The notes: generated by a model not told the origin, from the sequence alone. A stretch of DNA of 64,000 bases from Aquirhabdus parva (GCF_003351745.1 NZ_CP031222.1:2586207-2650206); one strand, 5' to 3'. Positions 9,149 to 18,515 are shown, numbered from the stretch's first letter. A program made the numbers and translations.

Positions 9149-10757
9149 GATCACGTAAAATAAATTTCTGTAGTTTCCCCGTTGATGTTTTTGGAATCTC
9201 TCCAAACTCATACCGCTTCGGCACCTTAAAGCGTGCGAGATGTGCGTAACAATGCTCGCGGATCGCATCGACACTCAACGAACTTCCTTGCTTCAACTCA
9301 ATAAAGGCACAAGGAACTTCGCCCCACTTTTCATCGTCCATCGCTACCACCGCTGCTGCCAGTACCGCCGGATGACGATACAAGGCTTCTTCGACTTCAA
9401 GTGACGAGATATTCTCACCACCTGAAATGATCACGTCTTTTGCACGATCTTTAATCTTGGCATAGCCATCCGGCTGACAGACCGCTAAATCCCCAGAATG
9501 GAACCATCCACCAGAGAATGCCTCTGCCGTGGCTGCTGGATTCTTCAAGTAACCTTTCATGACCAGATTACCTCGAAACATGATTTCGCCCATGGTTTCC
9601 CCATCGACTGGCACAGGGTGCAAGGTCTGTGGATCTAAAACAGTCATCGCCTCCTGAAGTGGTGAATTGAATCCCTGCCTACCATGTTTATCCGCTTGCT
9701 CGGCAATAGACAGATCGTCCCAGCCCGGCTGTGCAGCGCAGAGTGCGGATGGACCATAGGTTTCAGTCAAACCGTAGGTATGCGTAATCCCGAACCCAAG
9801 TTCTCGCATGCCAGCAATAATCGCTGCTGGAGGCGCAGCTCCGGCAATCATCGCCTCTACAGGATGATCGATGTAGACTCGATCTTCAGGACGCGTATTG
9901 ATCAGCATCGTGTGCACGGTCGGCGCACCGCAAAAATAGCCGACCTGATGTGCTTTAATCAGTTTAAAAATCAAGACAGGGTCAACCTTGCGCAAGCAGA
10001 TACTTGTGCCACCATTCGCAGCAATGCTCCATGGAAAGCACCAGCCATTGCAATGAAACAGTGGCAACGTCCAGAGAAACACCGCACGTGCAGGCATACT
10101 CCATGCCACAATATTTCCGACTGCGTTCAAGTAAGCGCCGCGATGATGTGAGACGACCCCTTTGGGGTTACCCGTTGTACCCGAGGTATAGTTAAGGCTG
10201 ATGGCATGCCACTCATCCTCAGGCAGTTGCCATACGAACTCAGGATCACCATGTTCAACCAGCGCTTCGTATTCATCGGAATCAGCGTCTATCGGTCCTG
10301 AAATAGCAACCGCAGGATCTGCAACATTGATCACCCAAATTTCCCGCTCAATCAACTTAAGTGCATCCAAGGCCAGTTCCGCAAACTCAGGGTCGACTAG
10401 GAGTACTTTGCTATCAGCATGCTCTAAAATAAACGCGACAGTTTGACTATCCAAACGGGTATTGATGGTATTTAAGACGGCACCCGTCATAGGGACCGCA
10501 AAGTGCAGCTCCAACATGGCGGGCACATTGGGAAGCAAGCATGAAACCGTATCATTATGCCCAACTCCTCGGGCAGCCAACTGACTTGCAAACTGACGAC
10601 AGCGTTGGTAAGTGGCAGCCCATGTGATACGCCGGTCACCATAGACGATAGCCGCTTGATCCGCATAAACCCGCGCAGCGCGAGGTAAAAAACTCAAAGG
10701 AGAAAGTGCCACAAAATTAGCAGGGGTCTTGGGAAAGTCATCGTAGGGATGCGTCAT
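9129..10757 (-). CDS. Acyl-CoA synthetase (AMP-binding, ANL superfamily)
   Basis: Activates a carboxylic acid to its CoA thioester through an acyl-adenylate in the cytosol. The 542-aa protein shows the P-loop-like motif YTSGTTGNPKGV, the A5 motif TYGLTETYG, the GWFHSGDLA motif, the hinge region IKDRAKDVIISGGENIS and the C-terminal catalytic lysine in PKTSTGKLQK. These place it with medium/long-chain acyl-CoA ligases of the FadD3/AlkK type, but chain length cannot be read from sequence. ATG at 10757 has an AGGACA site. It stands alone, convergent with oprB. Confidence 0.88.
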   Translation of the reverse strand: MTHPYDDFPKTPANFVALSPLSFLPRAARVYADQAAIVYGDRRITWAATYQRCRQFASQLAARGVGHNDTVSCLLPNVPAMLELHFAVPMTGAVLNTINTRLDSQTVAFILEHADSKVLLVDPEFAELALDALKLIEREIWVINVADPAVAISGPIDADSDEYEALVEHGDPEFVWQLPEDEWHAISLNYTSGTTGNPKGVVSHHRGAYLNAVGNIVAWSMPARAVFLWTLPLFHCNGWCFPWSIAANGGTSICLRKVDPVLIFKLIKAHQVGYFCGAPTVHTMLINTRPEDRVYIDHPVEAMIAGAAPPAAIIAGMRELGFGITHTYGLTETYGPSALCAAQPGWDDLSIAEQADKHGRQGFNSPLQEAMTVLDPQTLHPVPVDGETMGEIMFRGNLVMKGYLKNPAATAEAFSGGWFHSGDLAVCQPDGYAKIKDRAKDVIISGGENISSLEVEEALYRHPAVLAAAVVAMDDEKWGEVPCAFIELKQGSSLSVDAIREHCYAHLARFKVPKRYEFGEIPKTSTGKLQKFILRDRLKQKV

Positions 10758-10933
10758 AACACTGTCCTATTTTTTTACTTCTTACGTCAAAAAATCCATT
10801 TTCAACAAGCTTACTCCATACTCACGATGGCATAAGCTGGTGCTAGAGCATGACTCACTTTCAACCGCAGACTGTAGGTGTTTTTTTATAATGCGTTGGA
10901 CATCGTGTTGAGATTAAGCTCAGCAGTAAAGAC

Positions 10934-11518
10934 TTAAGCACGCAATACCTCGCCCGTAATCGCATCACGAATCAAGCTCGGCTGGGTCGCTCCATCTGTT
11001 TGACCATCCAAAATAAAAACGAGTTGATTAAAATACTGCTCAACCATGGCTGAATCCAAAGCCGAAGGCTCACCACTCGGATTAGCGCTGGTCGAAACAA
11101 TCGGGCGACCAAATGCACGGCACAAATCTCGGGTTTGAACATGGCGCGTCACACGAACCGCCACACGATCATGCGCACCGCTGATCCAGATCGGCACGTC
11201 ATCAGTTAACGGCACCAGCCATGTCGTGGCACGGGATGTCGGGTCAAGCCAGCTTTCGATCACGACTTTACGCTGCTCACCCGTGAGTTTCTCCAAAAAA
11301 GGATTCACTTGAGCTTCGTCTGCAGCGACAAGGATCAACCCTTTGCTAACTGGTCGATCCTTTAACTTCAGAAGCGCCTGCACAGCAGCTTCATTCCACG
11401 GATCACAGCCTAAGCCCCATACAGATTCTGTGGGATAAGCAATGACTTCCCCTTGCTCTAAAGCAGACACGGCGGATGCGATAGCAGATACAGAAGTGAT
11501 TGCAGAATGATTCGTCAT
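10934..11518 (-). CDS. tsaC: Threonylcarbamoyl-AMP synthase
   Basis: Makes threonylcarbamoyl-AMP for the universal t6A37 modification of ANN-decoding tRNAs. YrdC-fold features are visible: AYPTESVWGLGCDPWNE near the N-terminus, KLKDRPVSKGLIL, and RPIVSTSANPSGEPS. The ATG at 11518 overlaps the dprA stop codon (ATGA), the usual arrangement of coupled genes, giving 194 aa. A GTG 9 nt further upstream is the alternative. The Shine-Dalgarno is weak, so translation probably depends on dprA. Confidence 0.93.
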   Translation of the reverse strand: MTNHSAITSVSAIASAVSALEQGEVIAYPTESVWGLGCDPWNEAAVQALLKLKDRPVSKGLILVAADEAQVNPFLEKLTGEQRKVVIESWLDPTSRATTWLVPLTDDVPIWISGAHDRVAVRVTRHVQTRDLCRAFGRPIVSTSANPSGEPSALDSAMVEQYFNQLVFILDGQTDGATQPSLIRDAITGEVLRA

Positions 11519-12615
11519 ACTCGGCACCGTTGATAAAGACCATTGACTTGGACGACTTGCCCCATCAGCTCAAGTTCCATCAGAAAGCCTGACAGGGTCG
11601 CAACATCAATCCCTGAGCTGTCCACTAAACTATCGATACTTTGACCCTGCCAATCTAAATGAGCCATCAGCGGTTGTAAATGAGCATCGAGTGGTTGAGC
11701 AGGTTCTACGGGTTGCGCTACAGCCGACTCAAGCGAGCTCGATAACAGTGGATTTCGCGATAGATTTAAATCTTCCAAAATATCAGCCACACTCGTCACC
11801 AGCCGTGCACCATCACGAATCAATTGATGACAGCCAGCAGCTTGTTCATTAGCAATATGACCAGGAATGACTAAAACATCACGTCCCTGTTCAGCTGCCA
11901 GTCTTGCCGTGATCAGGGAACCACTTTTTAATGCAGCCTCCACAACCAGTACCCCAAGCGAGAGTCCACTGACGATGCGATTACGCCTCGGGAAATGGTG
12001 TGCCAGTGGTTCTGTTTTTGGCGTAAATTCAGAAAGGATTAACCCGCCCTCAGCCACAATCTGATTGAAGAGCGACTGGTGCGCAGAAGGATAACAAAGA
12101 TCAATCCCTGTCCCCAATACTGCAATCGTTCTACCGCCGCCAGCCGCTAGTGCACCGCGATGACAATCCGCATCAACCCCATGCGCCAGACCACTTGTAA
12201 TCCAAATCCCAGACTGTGCAAGCTCACGCGCAAAATCAAATGCAATCTTGCGTGCAGAAGGTGATGGCTTACGCGTACCCACCAGCGCCAATTGGGGTTG
12301 GTTTAAGCAACCAATATTGCCTTGGTAAAATAAAAATGGAGGAGGATCAGTAATTGTTGCCAAGAGCTTCGGGTATTCAGGCATTTTCTCATAAAGCAAA
12401 TGAAAGTCACCCTGTTCTATGGCTCGAATGGTCTGATGATATTGCTGACGAATCGCACCGTTAACCTTCCAATCAGATAAGCGCTTTAAATGCGAGGCAT
12501 GGACTGAAAGCACCTTCCAATCACCGGCAGATGCAGCCAATGCTTGTTCAGCCGAGTTGAAATGGGCGATGAGACCACGCCAAGTCACGATAGAATGATT
12601 AACCACATACCACAA
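11515..12615 (-). CDS. dprA: DNA-processing protein DprA
   Basis: Loads RecA on incoming single-stranded DNA during natural transformation. The Rossmann-like core is clear: ALVGTRKPS, GLAHGVDADCHRGAL, VLGTGIDLCYP and FPRRNRIVSGLS. A C-terminal winged-helix domain (last ~60 residues) follows. The first usable start codon is TTG at 12615. The frame stays open upstream to a TAG near 12770 and encodes plausible DprA-like sequence directly before it (LYELALWYVVNHS), yet no ATG, GTG or TTG occurs there. The true start is therefore uncertain. Cotranscribed with tsaC. Confidence 0.93.
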   Translation of the reverse strand: MWYVVNHSIVTWRGLIAHFNSAEQALAASAGDWKVLSVHASHLKRLSDWKVNGAIRQQYHQTIRAIEQGDFHLLYEKMPEYPKLLATITDPPPFLFYQGNIGCLNQPQLALVGTRKPSPSARKIAFDFARELAQSGIWITSGLAHGVDADCHRGALAAGGGRTIAVLGTGIDLCYPSAHQSLFNQIVAEGGLILSEFTPKTEPLAHHFPRRNRIVSGLSLGVLVVEAALKSGSLITARLAAEQGRDVLVIPGHIANEQAAGCHQLIRDGARLVTSVADILEDLNLSRNPLLSSSLESAVAQPVEPAQPLDAHLQPLMAHLDWQGQSIDSLVDSSGIDVATLSGFLMELELMGQVVQVNGLYQRCRV

Positions 12616-12786
12616 AGCCAGCTCATAGAGCCAGCTTTGGGATGTATGTGAGAAATGGATTTCCGTCTGAAAATTTGAGAGGTTGTGCGTAGAAATAAGT
12701 TTGTTTTCCGTAAAGTGCAGTTGTTGTAAACTTTGCCGAGGCAGAAGTCTACAACGCTCAAGTTTCTAATCAGTCTTGTGACTCAC

Positions 12787-13902
12787 TTAGTCCCCTGTCG
12801 ATACAGGTGGACGCAGCTCATCGCCAGTCTTAATTGTGCCATTCGATTCGAGCACAATTGCATAGCTCAACTTAGCAAAAGTGCGGAAAACCATCGCCAG
12901 ACCGGCACGCTCACTCGGTAAACGGACGAGCTGACCATCGTGCGAATCTTGGACCAATGCACCGCGACGGTAGATTGCAAACACTTGGCCTACTGCTACG
13001 CCCTCACGCTCACCGCGATTCAGTGCAATGGTGCTGTTCACTGCTGCCGTATCGATACCATCCAATACGCGGATCAAGCGTCCAGGTGCAATATTCTCTG
13101 AATTGGTCGGATAGAAAACGCCAGGCTCATTACTTACAGCTTCAGGTAAAACTTTGTCATCCGCACGGACTTCTTGCTGAACGCTATCCGTAAGCTCAAT
13201 AGTTGAGACATCACTGTTTAACGCTGTAGCGGTGCCACGTGCAATTAAGCGGGCTTCGTAACCCAATATTTCTTTGGTCTCTGGATCCACATAGGCTTCG
13301 CCTGCACGGTAGATACCATAGCTGTCACCCACAACCAAGTTGCCACCACGAACATACACCGTATCCCCTTTGCCTGCAATCACATGGCGGTCTTTGGTTG
13401 CCAAGACATAAGGTGCTTTTTTCAATGTGCTGGCACTGACCACATCGGCATTGATTAACCAGCTTTTGATCGCGCTTAAGGGAACTGCGGGTACCGCAAC
13501 ATTTAAAGGATCAATATGAATCTTTGGTTGTAACTTCACAGTATTCAGATTATCTTCAGGTGAACCATTCATACGGCGCTCTACGCCCACACAGCCATCA
13601 CCCATGTCCACGCCAACTACTTTATGTCCTTTGATCACGCACAGAATCAAACGATCACCGGGATAGATCCAATGTGGATTTTTCACTTGAGGATTGACCG
13701 CCCAGATTTCTTTCCAGCGCCACGCATCTTTTAGATACTTGCCAGAAATATCCCAGAGGGTATCGCCTTTTTTGACAATATAGGTGTCCGGTGCATCCGC
13801 ACGTACGCTTGGTGCTGGATTGTTTTTAGCAGAAGCCAGCATTGGCATGCCAAGACCTAAGGTCACTGCCAAGACGATTTTTGTCAGTCGGCTTTTGGTC
13901 AT
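12787..13902 (-). CDS. Secreted LysM-domain protein
   Basis: Predicted periplasmic or cell-wall-associated peptidoglycan-binding protein. Starting at ATG 13902, the product has a clean signal peptide (MTKSRLTKIVLAVTLGLGMP, cut after LASA). A LysM domain follows at about residues 38-90 (YIVKKGDTLWDISGKYL, then IYPGDRLILC). The remaining ~270 residues are of unknown fold. The frame stays open 42 codons further upstream to ATGs at 14028 and 14022; the latter has an AGGG site, but that form would bury the signal peptide. Upstream of dprA on the same strand, an order I associate with Acinetobacter. Confidence 0.85.
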   Translation of the reverse strand: MTKSRLTKIVLAVTLGLGMPMLASAKNNPAPSVRADAPDTYIVKKGDTLWDISGKYLKDAWRWKEIWAVNPQVKNPHWIYPGDRLILCVIKGHKVVGVDMGDGCVGVERRMNGSPEDNLNTVKLQPKIHIDPLNVAVPAVPLSAIKSWLINADVVSASTLKKAPYVLATKDRHVIAGKGDTVYVRGGNLVVGDSYGIYRAGEAYVDPETKEILGYEARLIARGTATALNSDVSTIELTDSVQQEVRADDKVLPEAVSNEPGVFYPTNSENIAPGRLIRVLDGIDTAAVNSTIALNRGEREGVAVGQVFAIYRRGALVQDSHDGQLVRLPSERAGLAMVFRTFAKLSYAIVLESNGTIKTGDELRPPVSTGD

Positions 13903-14325
13903 AAAAGTCGAACGTGATATCAGTGCTTGTGTGTGATGTGATGCTGGTCCAGCAAGAGGTGCAGCTTGTGTAGATAAACCTTGTATAGAATCCTGCGCAC
14001 ATGCAGATGTAAACACGCTCATTATCATTTCCCTATAAAATAGATCGCACGTTCAGGCTATACTGCCTGTCAGTCCCCTGTCAGTATTTACAATAAGCGT
14101 TTATACATCTTAAGTCTAGTGTGCATAGACGGTTAATTGCAGATCAGCACAGAATTTTTTCGTTTCATCTGAGAGACACGTCACATAATCAAACCTTCGC
14201 GTAAACTCTGCGAAGTTTTCACCAAAATGTACATTTCATCCCGCGCAGGAAAGCGCTAAAATATCGCAATATTATAGATAGCACATTAACTTGCCGTTAT
14301 CACCGCAAGAGGAACACAATTCATC
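13903..14325. other. Intergenic region between divergent LysM-protein gene and def
   Basis: 423 bp. The part next to the LysM gene (to 14028) may be a coding extension of it. The remaining ~300 bp is AT-rich and must contain promoters for both directions. No repeat, RNA gene or strong motif was recognised. Confidence 0.5.
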
Positions 14326-14841
14326 ATGGCACTACTCCCGATTTTACATTTTCCTGACCCAAGACTCAGGACCAAAGCGAAGCCCATTCTTGAGGTCACG
14401 GATCAGATCCGTACACTTGCAGCAGACATGCTGGAGACGATGTACGCTGCACCGGGAGTGGGTTTGGCTGCGACTCAGGTGAATCAACACATTGAGCTGA
14501 TCGTCATTGACGTCTCTGAGACCAAAGATCAACCAATGGTTTTCATCAACGCAAAAATCACACCGCTGACTGAAGAACTGGTCCCTTATGAAGAAGGTTG
14601 TTTATCAGTACCGGAATATACGGATAGTGTAAACCGCCCTGCCCGTATCCGCATTGAAGCCCTCGACCTTGACGGTAAAGCTGTAAAGATTGATGCGGAT
14701 GGTCTACTTGCCGTATGTATCCAACATGAAATGGATCATTTAAGCGGTAAACTGTTTGTAGATTACCTGTCTCCGCTTAAGCGCCAACGTATCAAAGACA
14801 AACTGGTCAAACGTGAACGTGAAAAAGTGCGTGTGCGGTAA
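14326..14841 (+). CDS. def: Peptide deformylase
   Basis: Removes the formyl group from nascent N-terminal methionine. All three metal-site motifs of the family are present in 171 aa: [13 protein letters not shown] (Cys ligand) and HEMDH (two His ligands and catalytic Glu). ATG at 14326 is preceded by AGAGGAA. The C-terminus is basic ([20 protein letters not shown]), common for type-1 enzymes. It is divergent from the LysM/dprA/tsaC cluster, and no fmt gene follows here. Confidence 0.97.
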   Translation: MALLPILHFPDPRLRTKAKPILEVTDQIRTLAADMLETMYAAPGVGLAATQVNQHIELIVIDVSETKDQPMVFINAKITPLTEELVPYEEGCLSVPEYTDSVNRPARIRIEALDLDGKAVKIDADGLLAVCIQHEMDHLSGKLFVDYLSPLKRQRIKDKLVKREREKVRVR

Positions 14842-14953
14842 TCTGGCCTTGCCGGTAATCCATCCGATAGAACGGTTACGTTGTCATTTAGAGTCGTGTA
14901 TGATCAACATATACGCTTAAAAACAATAGCCTATCCGTTTATAAGGAAGATCG

Positions 14954-15391
14954 ATGATGGAACGCGATGCTGTAATGACAGACCCCAAAGAGAAACTTGC
15001 ACGCCAAAGAGAAGCCTATATCCGTCTGCGGATGCGTCAGATTAAAGTTTGGAACATGGTGGGTTGGTTGTTTTGGGTATTTCTAGCAGTGGCTTGTTAT
15101 TGGCTGTATCAGCAAAAACCTTTGTACCTCGATCCTTCCTTATTGGCGAATCAAGTACAAGTAGGCAAGATGCCTAGTAACGAGATGGCACAACTTGCAG
15201 CTTTAGGTGGGCTCTTGTTTTGGGCATTTATTGCATTATTGGCTGGGTTTATCTTTCAAATCTACACAGCCATGTATAGTGAACGCAAATTGATACGTCT
15301 CTTTGCAGCGCTGCATGCCGATGATCTCAAGCAATATGAACCCCGTGTGGAAATTAGCGATGTAACATCGCCCAATGGCTCACAATCTTAA
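14954..15391 (+). CDS. Small inner-membrane protein, function unknown
   Basis: The 145-aa product has a basic N-terminal helix (KLARQREAYIRLRMRQIKVW), then a membrane segment at about residues 36-54, a ~35-residue loop on the other side, and a second membrane segment at about 83-103, followed by a polar tail. Both ends are predicted to be cytoplasmic. ATG at 14954 has an AAGGAAG site. No conserved catalytic motif is seen and I do not recognise the family. It stands between def and the carbonic anhydrase gene on the same strand but with separate spacing. Confidence 0.75.
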   Translation: MMERDAVMTDPKEKLARQREAYIRLRMRQIKVWNMVGWLFWVFLAVACYWLYQQKPLYLDPSLLANQVQVGKMPSNEMAQLAALGGLLFWAFIALLAGFIFQIYTAMYSERKLIRLFAALHADDLKQYEPRVEISDVTSPNGSQS

Positions 15392-15486
15392 TGGTCATTA
15401 ATGACTAAAATCTCGTATTATAGAGACGGTCGTCATCCATCAGATTCATTTAATTCAGCCTTTTCATTTATTGAGTTTTAGTTGTC

Positions 15487-16131
15487 ATGCCTTTAGATAA
15501 CTTATTTGACAGTAACCGAGCTTGGGCAAAAGAAACTGTCTCCCGTGATCCCGAATTCTTTAGTCGTCTGGTCAATCAGCAAACCCCAAAATATTTGTGG
15601 ATTGGCTGCTCCGATAGCCGCGTCCCTGCCACTGAACTCGTGGGACTGGCACCCGGTGAAATGTTTGTTCATCGCAATGTTGCAAATCAGGTGATTTGTA
15701 CCGACTTCAACTGCCTATCCGTCTTACAATTTGCAGTGGATGTTTTGAAGGTGGAGCACATTATCATCGTGGGACATTATGGCTGCGGTGGTATTCAGGC
15801 TGCACTCGCCAATACCCGTCTGGGTCTCATCGATAATTGGCTGCAACATATTCAAGACACTGCACGCAAATACGCAGAAGTGCTGGCTGCATTGCCTGAA
15901 TCTGAGCGTGTATCTCGACTTTGCGAACTCAACGTCCGTGAACAAGTCTTGAGTGTCGGGCAAACTACGATTGTTGAAGATGCATGGGCCCGTGGACAAA
16001 AGCTTGAAGTTCATGGCTGGGTGTATAGCTTAGAAAATGGCTTGCTGCAGGATCTCAAACTGACGTTGACTCATCCTGAACAGCTCGAAGCGGCCAACTT
16101 AGAAGCCCGTCGCCTGGCTGCACCCGACTAA
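15487..16131 (+). CDS. can: Beta-class carbonic anhydrase
   Basis: Zinc enzyme interconverting CO2 and bicarbonate in the cytosol. The 214-aa sequence has the zinc-site and dyad motifs CSDSRVP (Cys ligand, catalytic Asp-Arg pair) and GHYGCGGI (His and Cys ligands), with the family's HRNVANQV in between. Length and the HGWVYSLENGLLQDL ending match the E. coli Can type. Start ATG at 15487 is the first in frame; the Shine-Dalgarno is poor. Followed by a ~295-bp structured gap before the decarboxylase gene. Confidence 0.96.
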   Translation: MPLDNLFDSNRAWAKETVSRDPEFFSRLVNQQTPKYLWIGCSDSRVPATELVGLAPGEMFVHRNVANQVICTDFNCLSVLQFAVDVLKVEHIIIVGHYGCGGIQAALANTRLGLIDNWLQHIQDTARKYAEVLAALPESERVSRLCELNVREQVLSVGQTTIVEDAWARGQKLEVHGWVYSLENGLLQDLKLTLTHPEQLEAANLEARRLAAPD

Positions 16132-16189
16132 TGTGACCGAAGTAACAACACCTGTCACATTCCTACATTAAACTGACCTAAAAATAGTA

Positions 16190-16218
16190 GCACGAACCCC
16201 GATCAACGGGATTTGTGC
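16190..16218 (+). other. Stable hairpin between can and the decarboxylase gene
   Basis: GCACGAACCCCG (16190-16201) and CGGGATTTGTGC (16207-16218) form a 12-bp stem with one mismatch and one G-T pair, loop ATCAA. No T-tract follows directly, so it may be a 3' mRNA end protector for can or a leader element for the next gene. Confidence 0.5.
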
Positions 16219-16376
16219 GCTGTTCGTCAATTAATGTTTTAGATTGTCGATTTTTTAGCAAATTGACATGCAGTTATGCTTGAATCTCATCGTCTATAAC
16301 TATATCTTTGGCGGACTTAGCAAGACCTGCAAAACGGTGCTATTTACACCATAGCAAACGAGCAGCAAAAAGGTGT

Positions 16377-16405
16377 TTCTGAGCCATCCTCAGGACTATT
16401 TTTTC
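16377..16405 (+). terminator. Terminator-like hairpin just upstream of the decarboxylase start (possible attenuator)
   Basis: TTCTGAG (16377-16383), loop CCATC and CTCAGGA (16389-16395) make a 7-bp stem followed by CTATTTTTTC. It ends about 22 nt before the ATG at 16427. An upstream segment offers alternative pairings (TGCTAT 16338-16343 with ATAGCA 16351-16356, or GGTG with CACC), so conditional termination is conceivable. Confidence 0.5.
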
Positions 16406-16426
16406 ATTTTATTGAGTTGATCCACC

Positions 16427-17596
16427 ATGAACCTGAATAACTATTGCTCCCCCGCCGAGTGGACCAAAATTCAAGAGTTTTCCCAAGGTAAAGAAACGCC
16501 TTTTCTGGTGGTCGACTTGGAAATCATTCGTCAAAAGTACAAAGAGCTCACAACCTGTTTCCCGAATGCAAAAGTTCACTACGCATTGAAGGCAAACCCA
16601 GGTGCGCCCGTTGTTAAATTGCTGAATGAGCTCGGTTCAAGTTTTGATATCGCCTCAATTTTTGAATTGAACCGCGTCCTTGAGTGCGGCGTGACCCCTG
16701 ATCGCATTTCTTATGGCAACACCATTAAGAAAGCAGCGCATGTAAAGTATGCCTATGAAAAAGGCGTGCGCTTGTTCGTCACCGACTCAAAAAACGATTT
16801 GCAAAGCATCGCGGACAATGCACCGGGCTCTAAAGTATTCGTACGGATTCTGGTTGAAGGCGGCGAAACTGCGGAATGGCCACTTTCCCGTAAATTCGGC
16901 TGTCACCCAGACATGGCGCTCGACCTGTTGGTTCAAGCCAAACTGCTCGGCCTGATTCCTTACGGTATTTCATTCCATGTCGGCAGTCAGCAAAAAGACA
17001 TCGCGGTTTGGGATGCTGCACTGTCTAAAGTTAAATACATGTTTGACTGGATGAAGTACGAAGAAAACGTCACCCTGAAAATGATCAACATGGGCGGTGG
17101 TTTCCCAGCCAACTATATTTCTGAAGTTAACCCGATTCAGACTTATGCTGAAGAGATTGCGCGTTATCTGCATGATGACCATGGCGATGAAGTGCCAGAA
17201 ATCATTCTTGAACCAGGTCGTTCACTCGTGGGTGAGTCAGGCGTACTCGTTTCTGAGGTGGTGTTGATCTCTCGCAAATCACGTACTGACTTGAAGCGTT
17301 GGGTTTACCTCGATGTTGGTCTCTTCCAAGGCTTGATCGAAACACTGGGTGAATCAATTAAATACCCAATCTACACGCCAAAAATGGAAGACAAAGAGAA
17401 AGAAGGCGGCGTTGTGCTCGCAGGCCCAACCTGTGACTCAACCGACATCATGTATGAAAACGTCGACTACCAATTGCCATTGAATCTGGCTGTCGGTGAC
17501 AAAATCTACTGGTTGACCACAGGTGCCTACACCAACTCGTACTCATCTGTTGAATTTAATGGCTTCCCGCCTCTTGCAACCTACTACTTAGACTAA
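16427..17596 (+). CDS. Fold-III PLP-dependent ornithine/lysine decarboxylase
   Basis: Decarboxylates ornithine (or lysine) to putrescine (or cadaverine) in polyamine synthesis. The 389-aa alanine-racemase-fold enzyme is like eukaryotic ODC rather than SpeC/SpeF. It shows the PLP lysine in YALKANPGAP, the HVGSQ motif, the MGGGFPANY loop, the phosphate-binding EPGRSLVG, the catalytic Cys-Asp in GPTCDSTD, and GAYTNSYSSVEFNG near the end. Residues deciding ornithine versus lysine cannot be settled by eye. Only a weak GAG ribosome site is present. The leader contains a terminator-like hairpin, and a strong terminator follows the gene. Confidence 0.93.
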   Translation: MNLNNYCSPAEWTKIQEFSQGKETPFLVVDLEIIRQKYKELTTCFPNAKVHYALKANPGAPVVKLLNELGSSFDIASIFELNRVLECGVTPDRISYGNTIKKAAHVKYAYEKGVRLFVTDSKNDLQSIADNAPGSKVFVRILVEGGETAEWPLSRKFGCHPDMALDLLVQAKLLGLIPYGISFHVGSQQKDIAVWDAALSKVKYMFDWMKYEENVTLKMINMGGGFPANYISEVNPIQTYAEEIARYLHDDHGDEVPEIILEPGRSLVGESGVLVSEVVLISRKSRTDLKRWVYLDVGLFQGLIETLGESIKYPIYTPKMEDKEKEGGVVLAGPTCDSTDIMYENVDYQLPLNLAVGDKIYWLTTGAYTNSYSSVEFNGFPPLATYYLD

Positions 17597-17624
17597 TCCT
17601 CTACTAAAAGTAGTTTGCCCAAAG

Positions 17625-17661
17625 ATCAGACAACGCGTTTAAACGGTTGTCTGATTTTTTT
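17625..17661 (+). terminator. Intrinsic terminator of the decarboxylase gene
   Basis: ATCAGACAAC (17625-17634) and GTTGTCTGAT (17646-17655) form a perfect 10-bp stem with an 11-nt loop, followed by a run of seven T. Confidence 0.92.
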
Positions 17662-17768
17662 ATACAAAAACCCTGCGTATAAATTGACAAAACAGCCATT
17701 ACGCTTAAGCCAAACTTTGTTATGCTCAGTCTTTGCCATGCTCTCAAAGCACTTGAATGGATGCATAG

Positions 17769-18404
17769 ATGAAGACAATTTTAATCGCAAACCAAAAAGG
17801 CGGCTGTGGTAAGACCATGACCGCAATCACGCTGGCCTCTGCGCTGGCTGCACGTGGAGAGAAAGTCGCACTAGCAGATGCCGATCCACAAAAATCCTCA
17901 CTTCAATGGCTGAAACGCCGACCTGAAAGTGCTCATCCGATTATTAGCCTAGACTGGCGTAATGAAAAAACGATCGGTGAAGTGCCCAAGCGTACAGATT
18001 GGCTCATCATTGATGCGCCCGGTGCATTGAATGGCGACCATGCTGAGCAGTTAATCGCAGAAAGTCATGCGATCATTACGCCAATCCAGCCATCATTCTT
18101 TGATATTGACAGTACTCAGCGTTTTTTAAAGAATATCGACGACATCAAACGCGTGCGTAAAGGAAAAGTCCAAATTCACCTATTGGCCAATCGTGTTCGA
18201 GCGCAATCTGCAACTAACAAACAACTACAAGAATTCTTTAAGTTACTGGGCCAAGATCCCATCGCATGGATCACCGAGCGTAGCGCCTATCCACAGCTTG
18301 CGGGCCAAGGGCTAACCATTTTTGATCATCAACAAAAACTCTATCAGACAATGCAAGCGCAATGGCATCCAGTTCTTGCAACCATCAGTCACTCTTATGC
18401 CTGA
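17769..18404 (+). CDS. ParA/MinD-type ATPase, orphan
   Basis: Deviant-Walker ATPase of the ParA superfamily, 211 aa. The N-terminus carries KGGCGKT (residues 10-16, with the signature second lysine), then DADPQKSSLQWL (switch I) and IIDAPG (Walker B). It lacks an N-terminal DNA-binding domain and has no parB-like neighbour, so it resembles small ParAs that position cargo other than chromosomes. ATG at 17769; no strong ribosome site is seen. Terminators isolate it from the decarboxylase gene. What it positions is unknown. Confidence 0.85.
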   Translation: MKTILIANQKGGCGKTMTAITLASALAARGEKVALADADPQKSSLQWLKRRPESAHPIISLDWRNEKTIGEVPKRTDWLIIDAPGALNGDHAEQLIAESHAIITPIQPSFFDIDSTQRFLKNIDDIKRVRKGKVQIHLLANRVRAQSATNKQLQEFFKLLGQDPIAWITERSAYPQLAGQGLTIFDHQQKLYQTMQAQWHPVLATISHSYA

Positions 18405-18515
18405 GTGACTGATTTTCCCGATCTCAATGTCTCTTCTTGCCATAGATCAGTGGGGTCTTTATCTCTATTTTGTTGTATGGATCCTTACCCCTGTGCAACA
18501 CCATAGAGTCTTTCG

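Noticed and set aside
13903-14028. N-terminal extension of the LysM protein to ATG 14022/14028
   Set aside because: It would bury a clean signal peptide; mentioned only as an alternative start.
16268-16354. 28-codon leader ORF before the decarboxylase gene as a gene of its own
   Set aside because: No Shine-Dalgarno, composition like non-coding DNA, no similarity to speFL; kept only as part of the leader finding.
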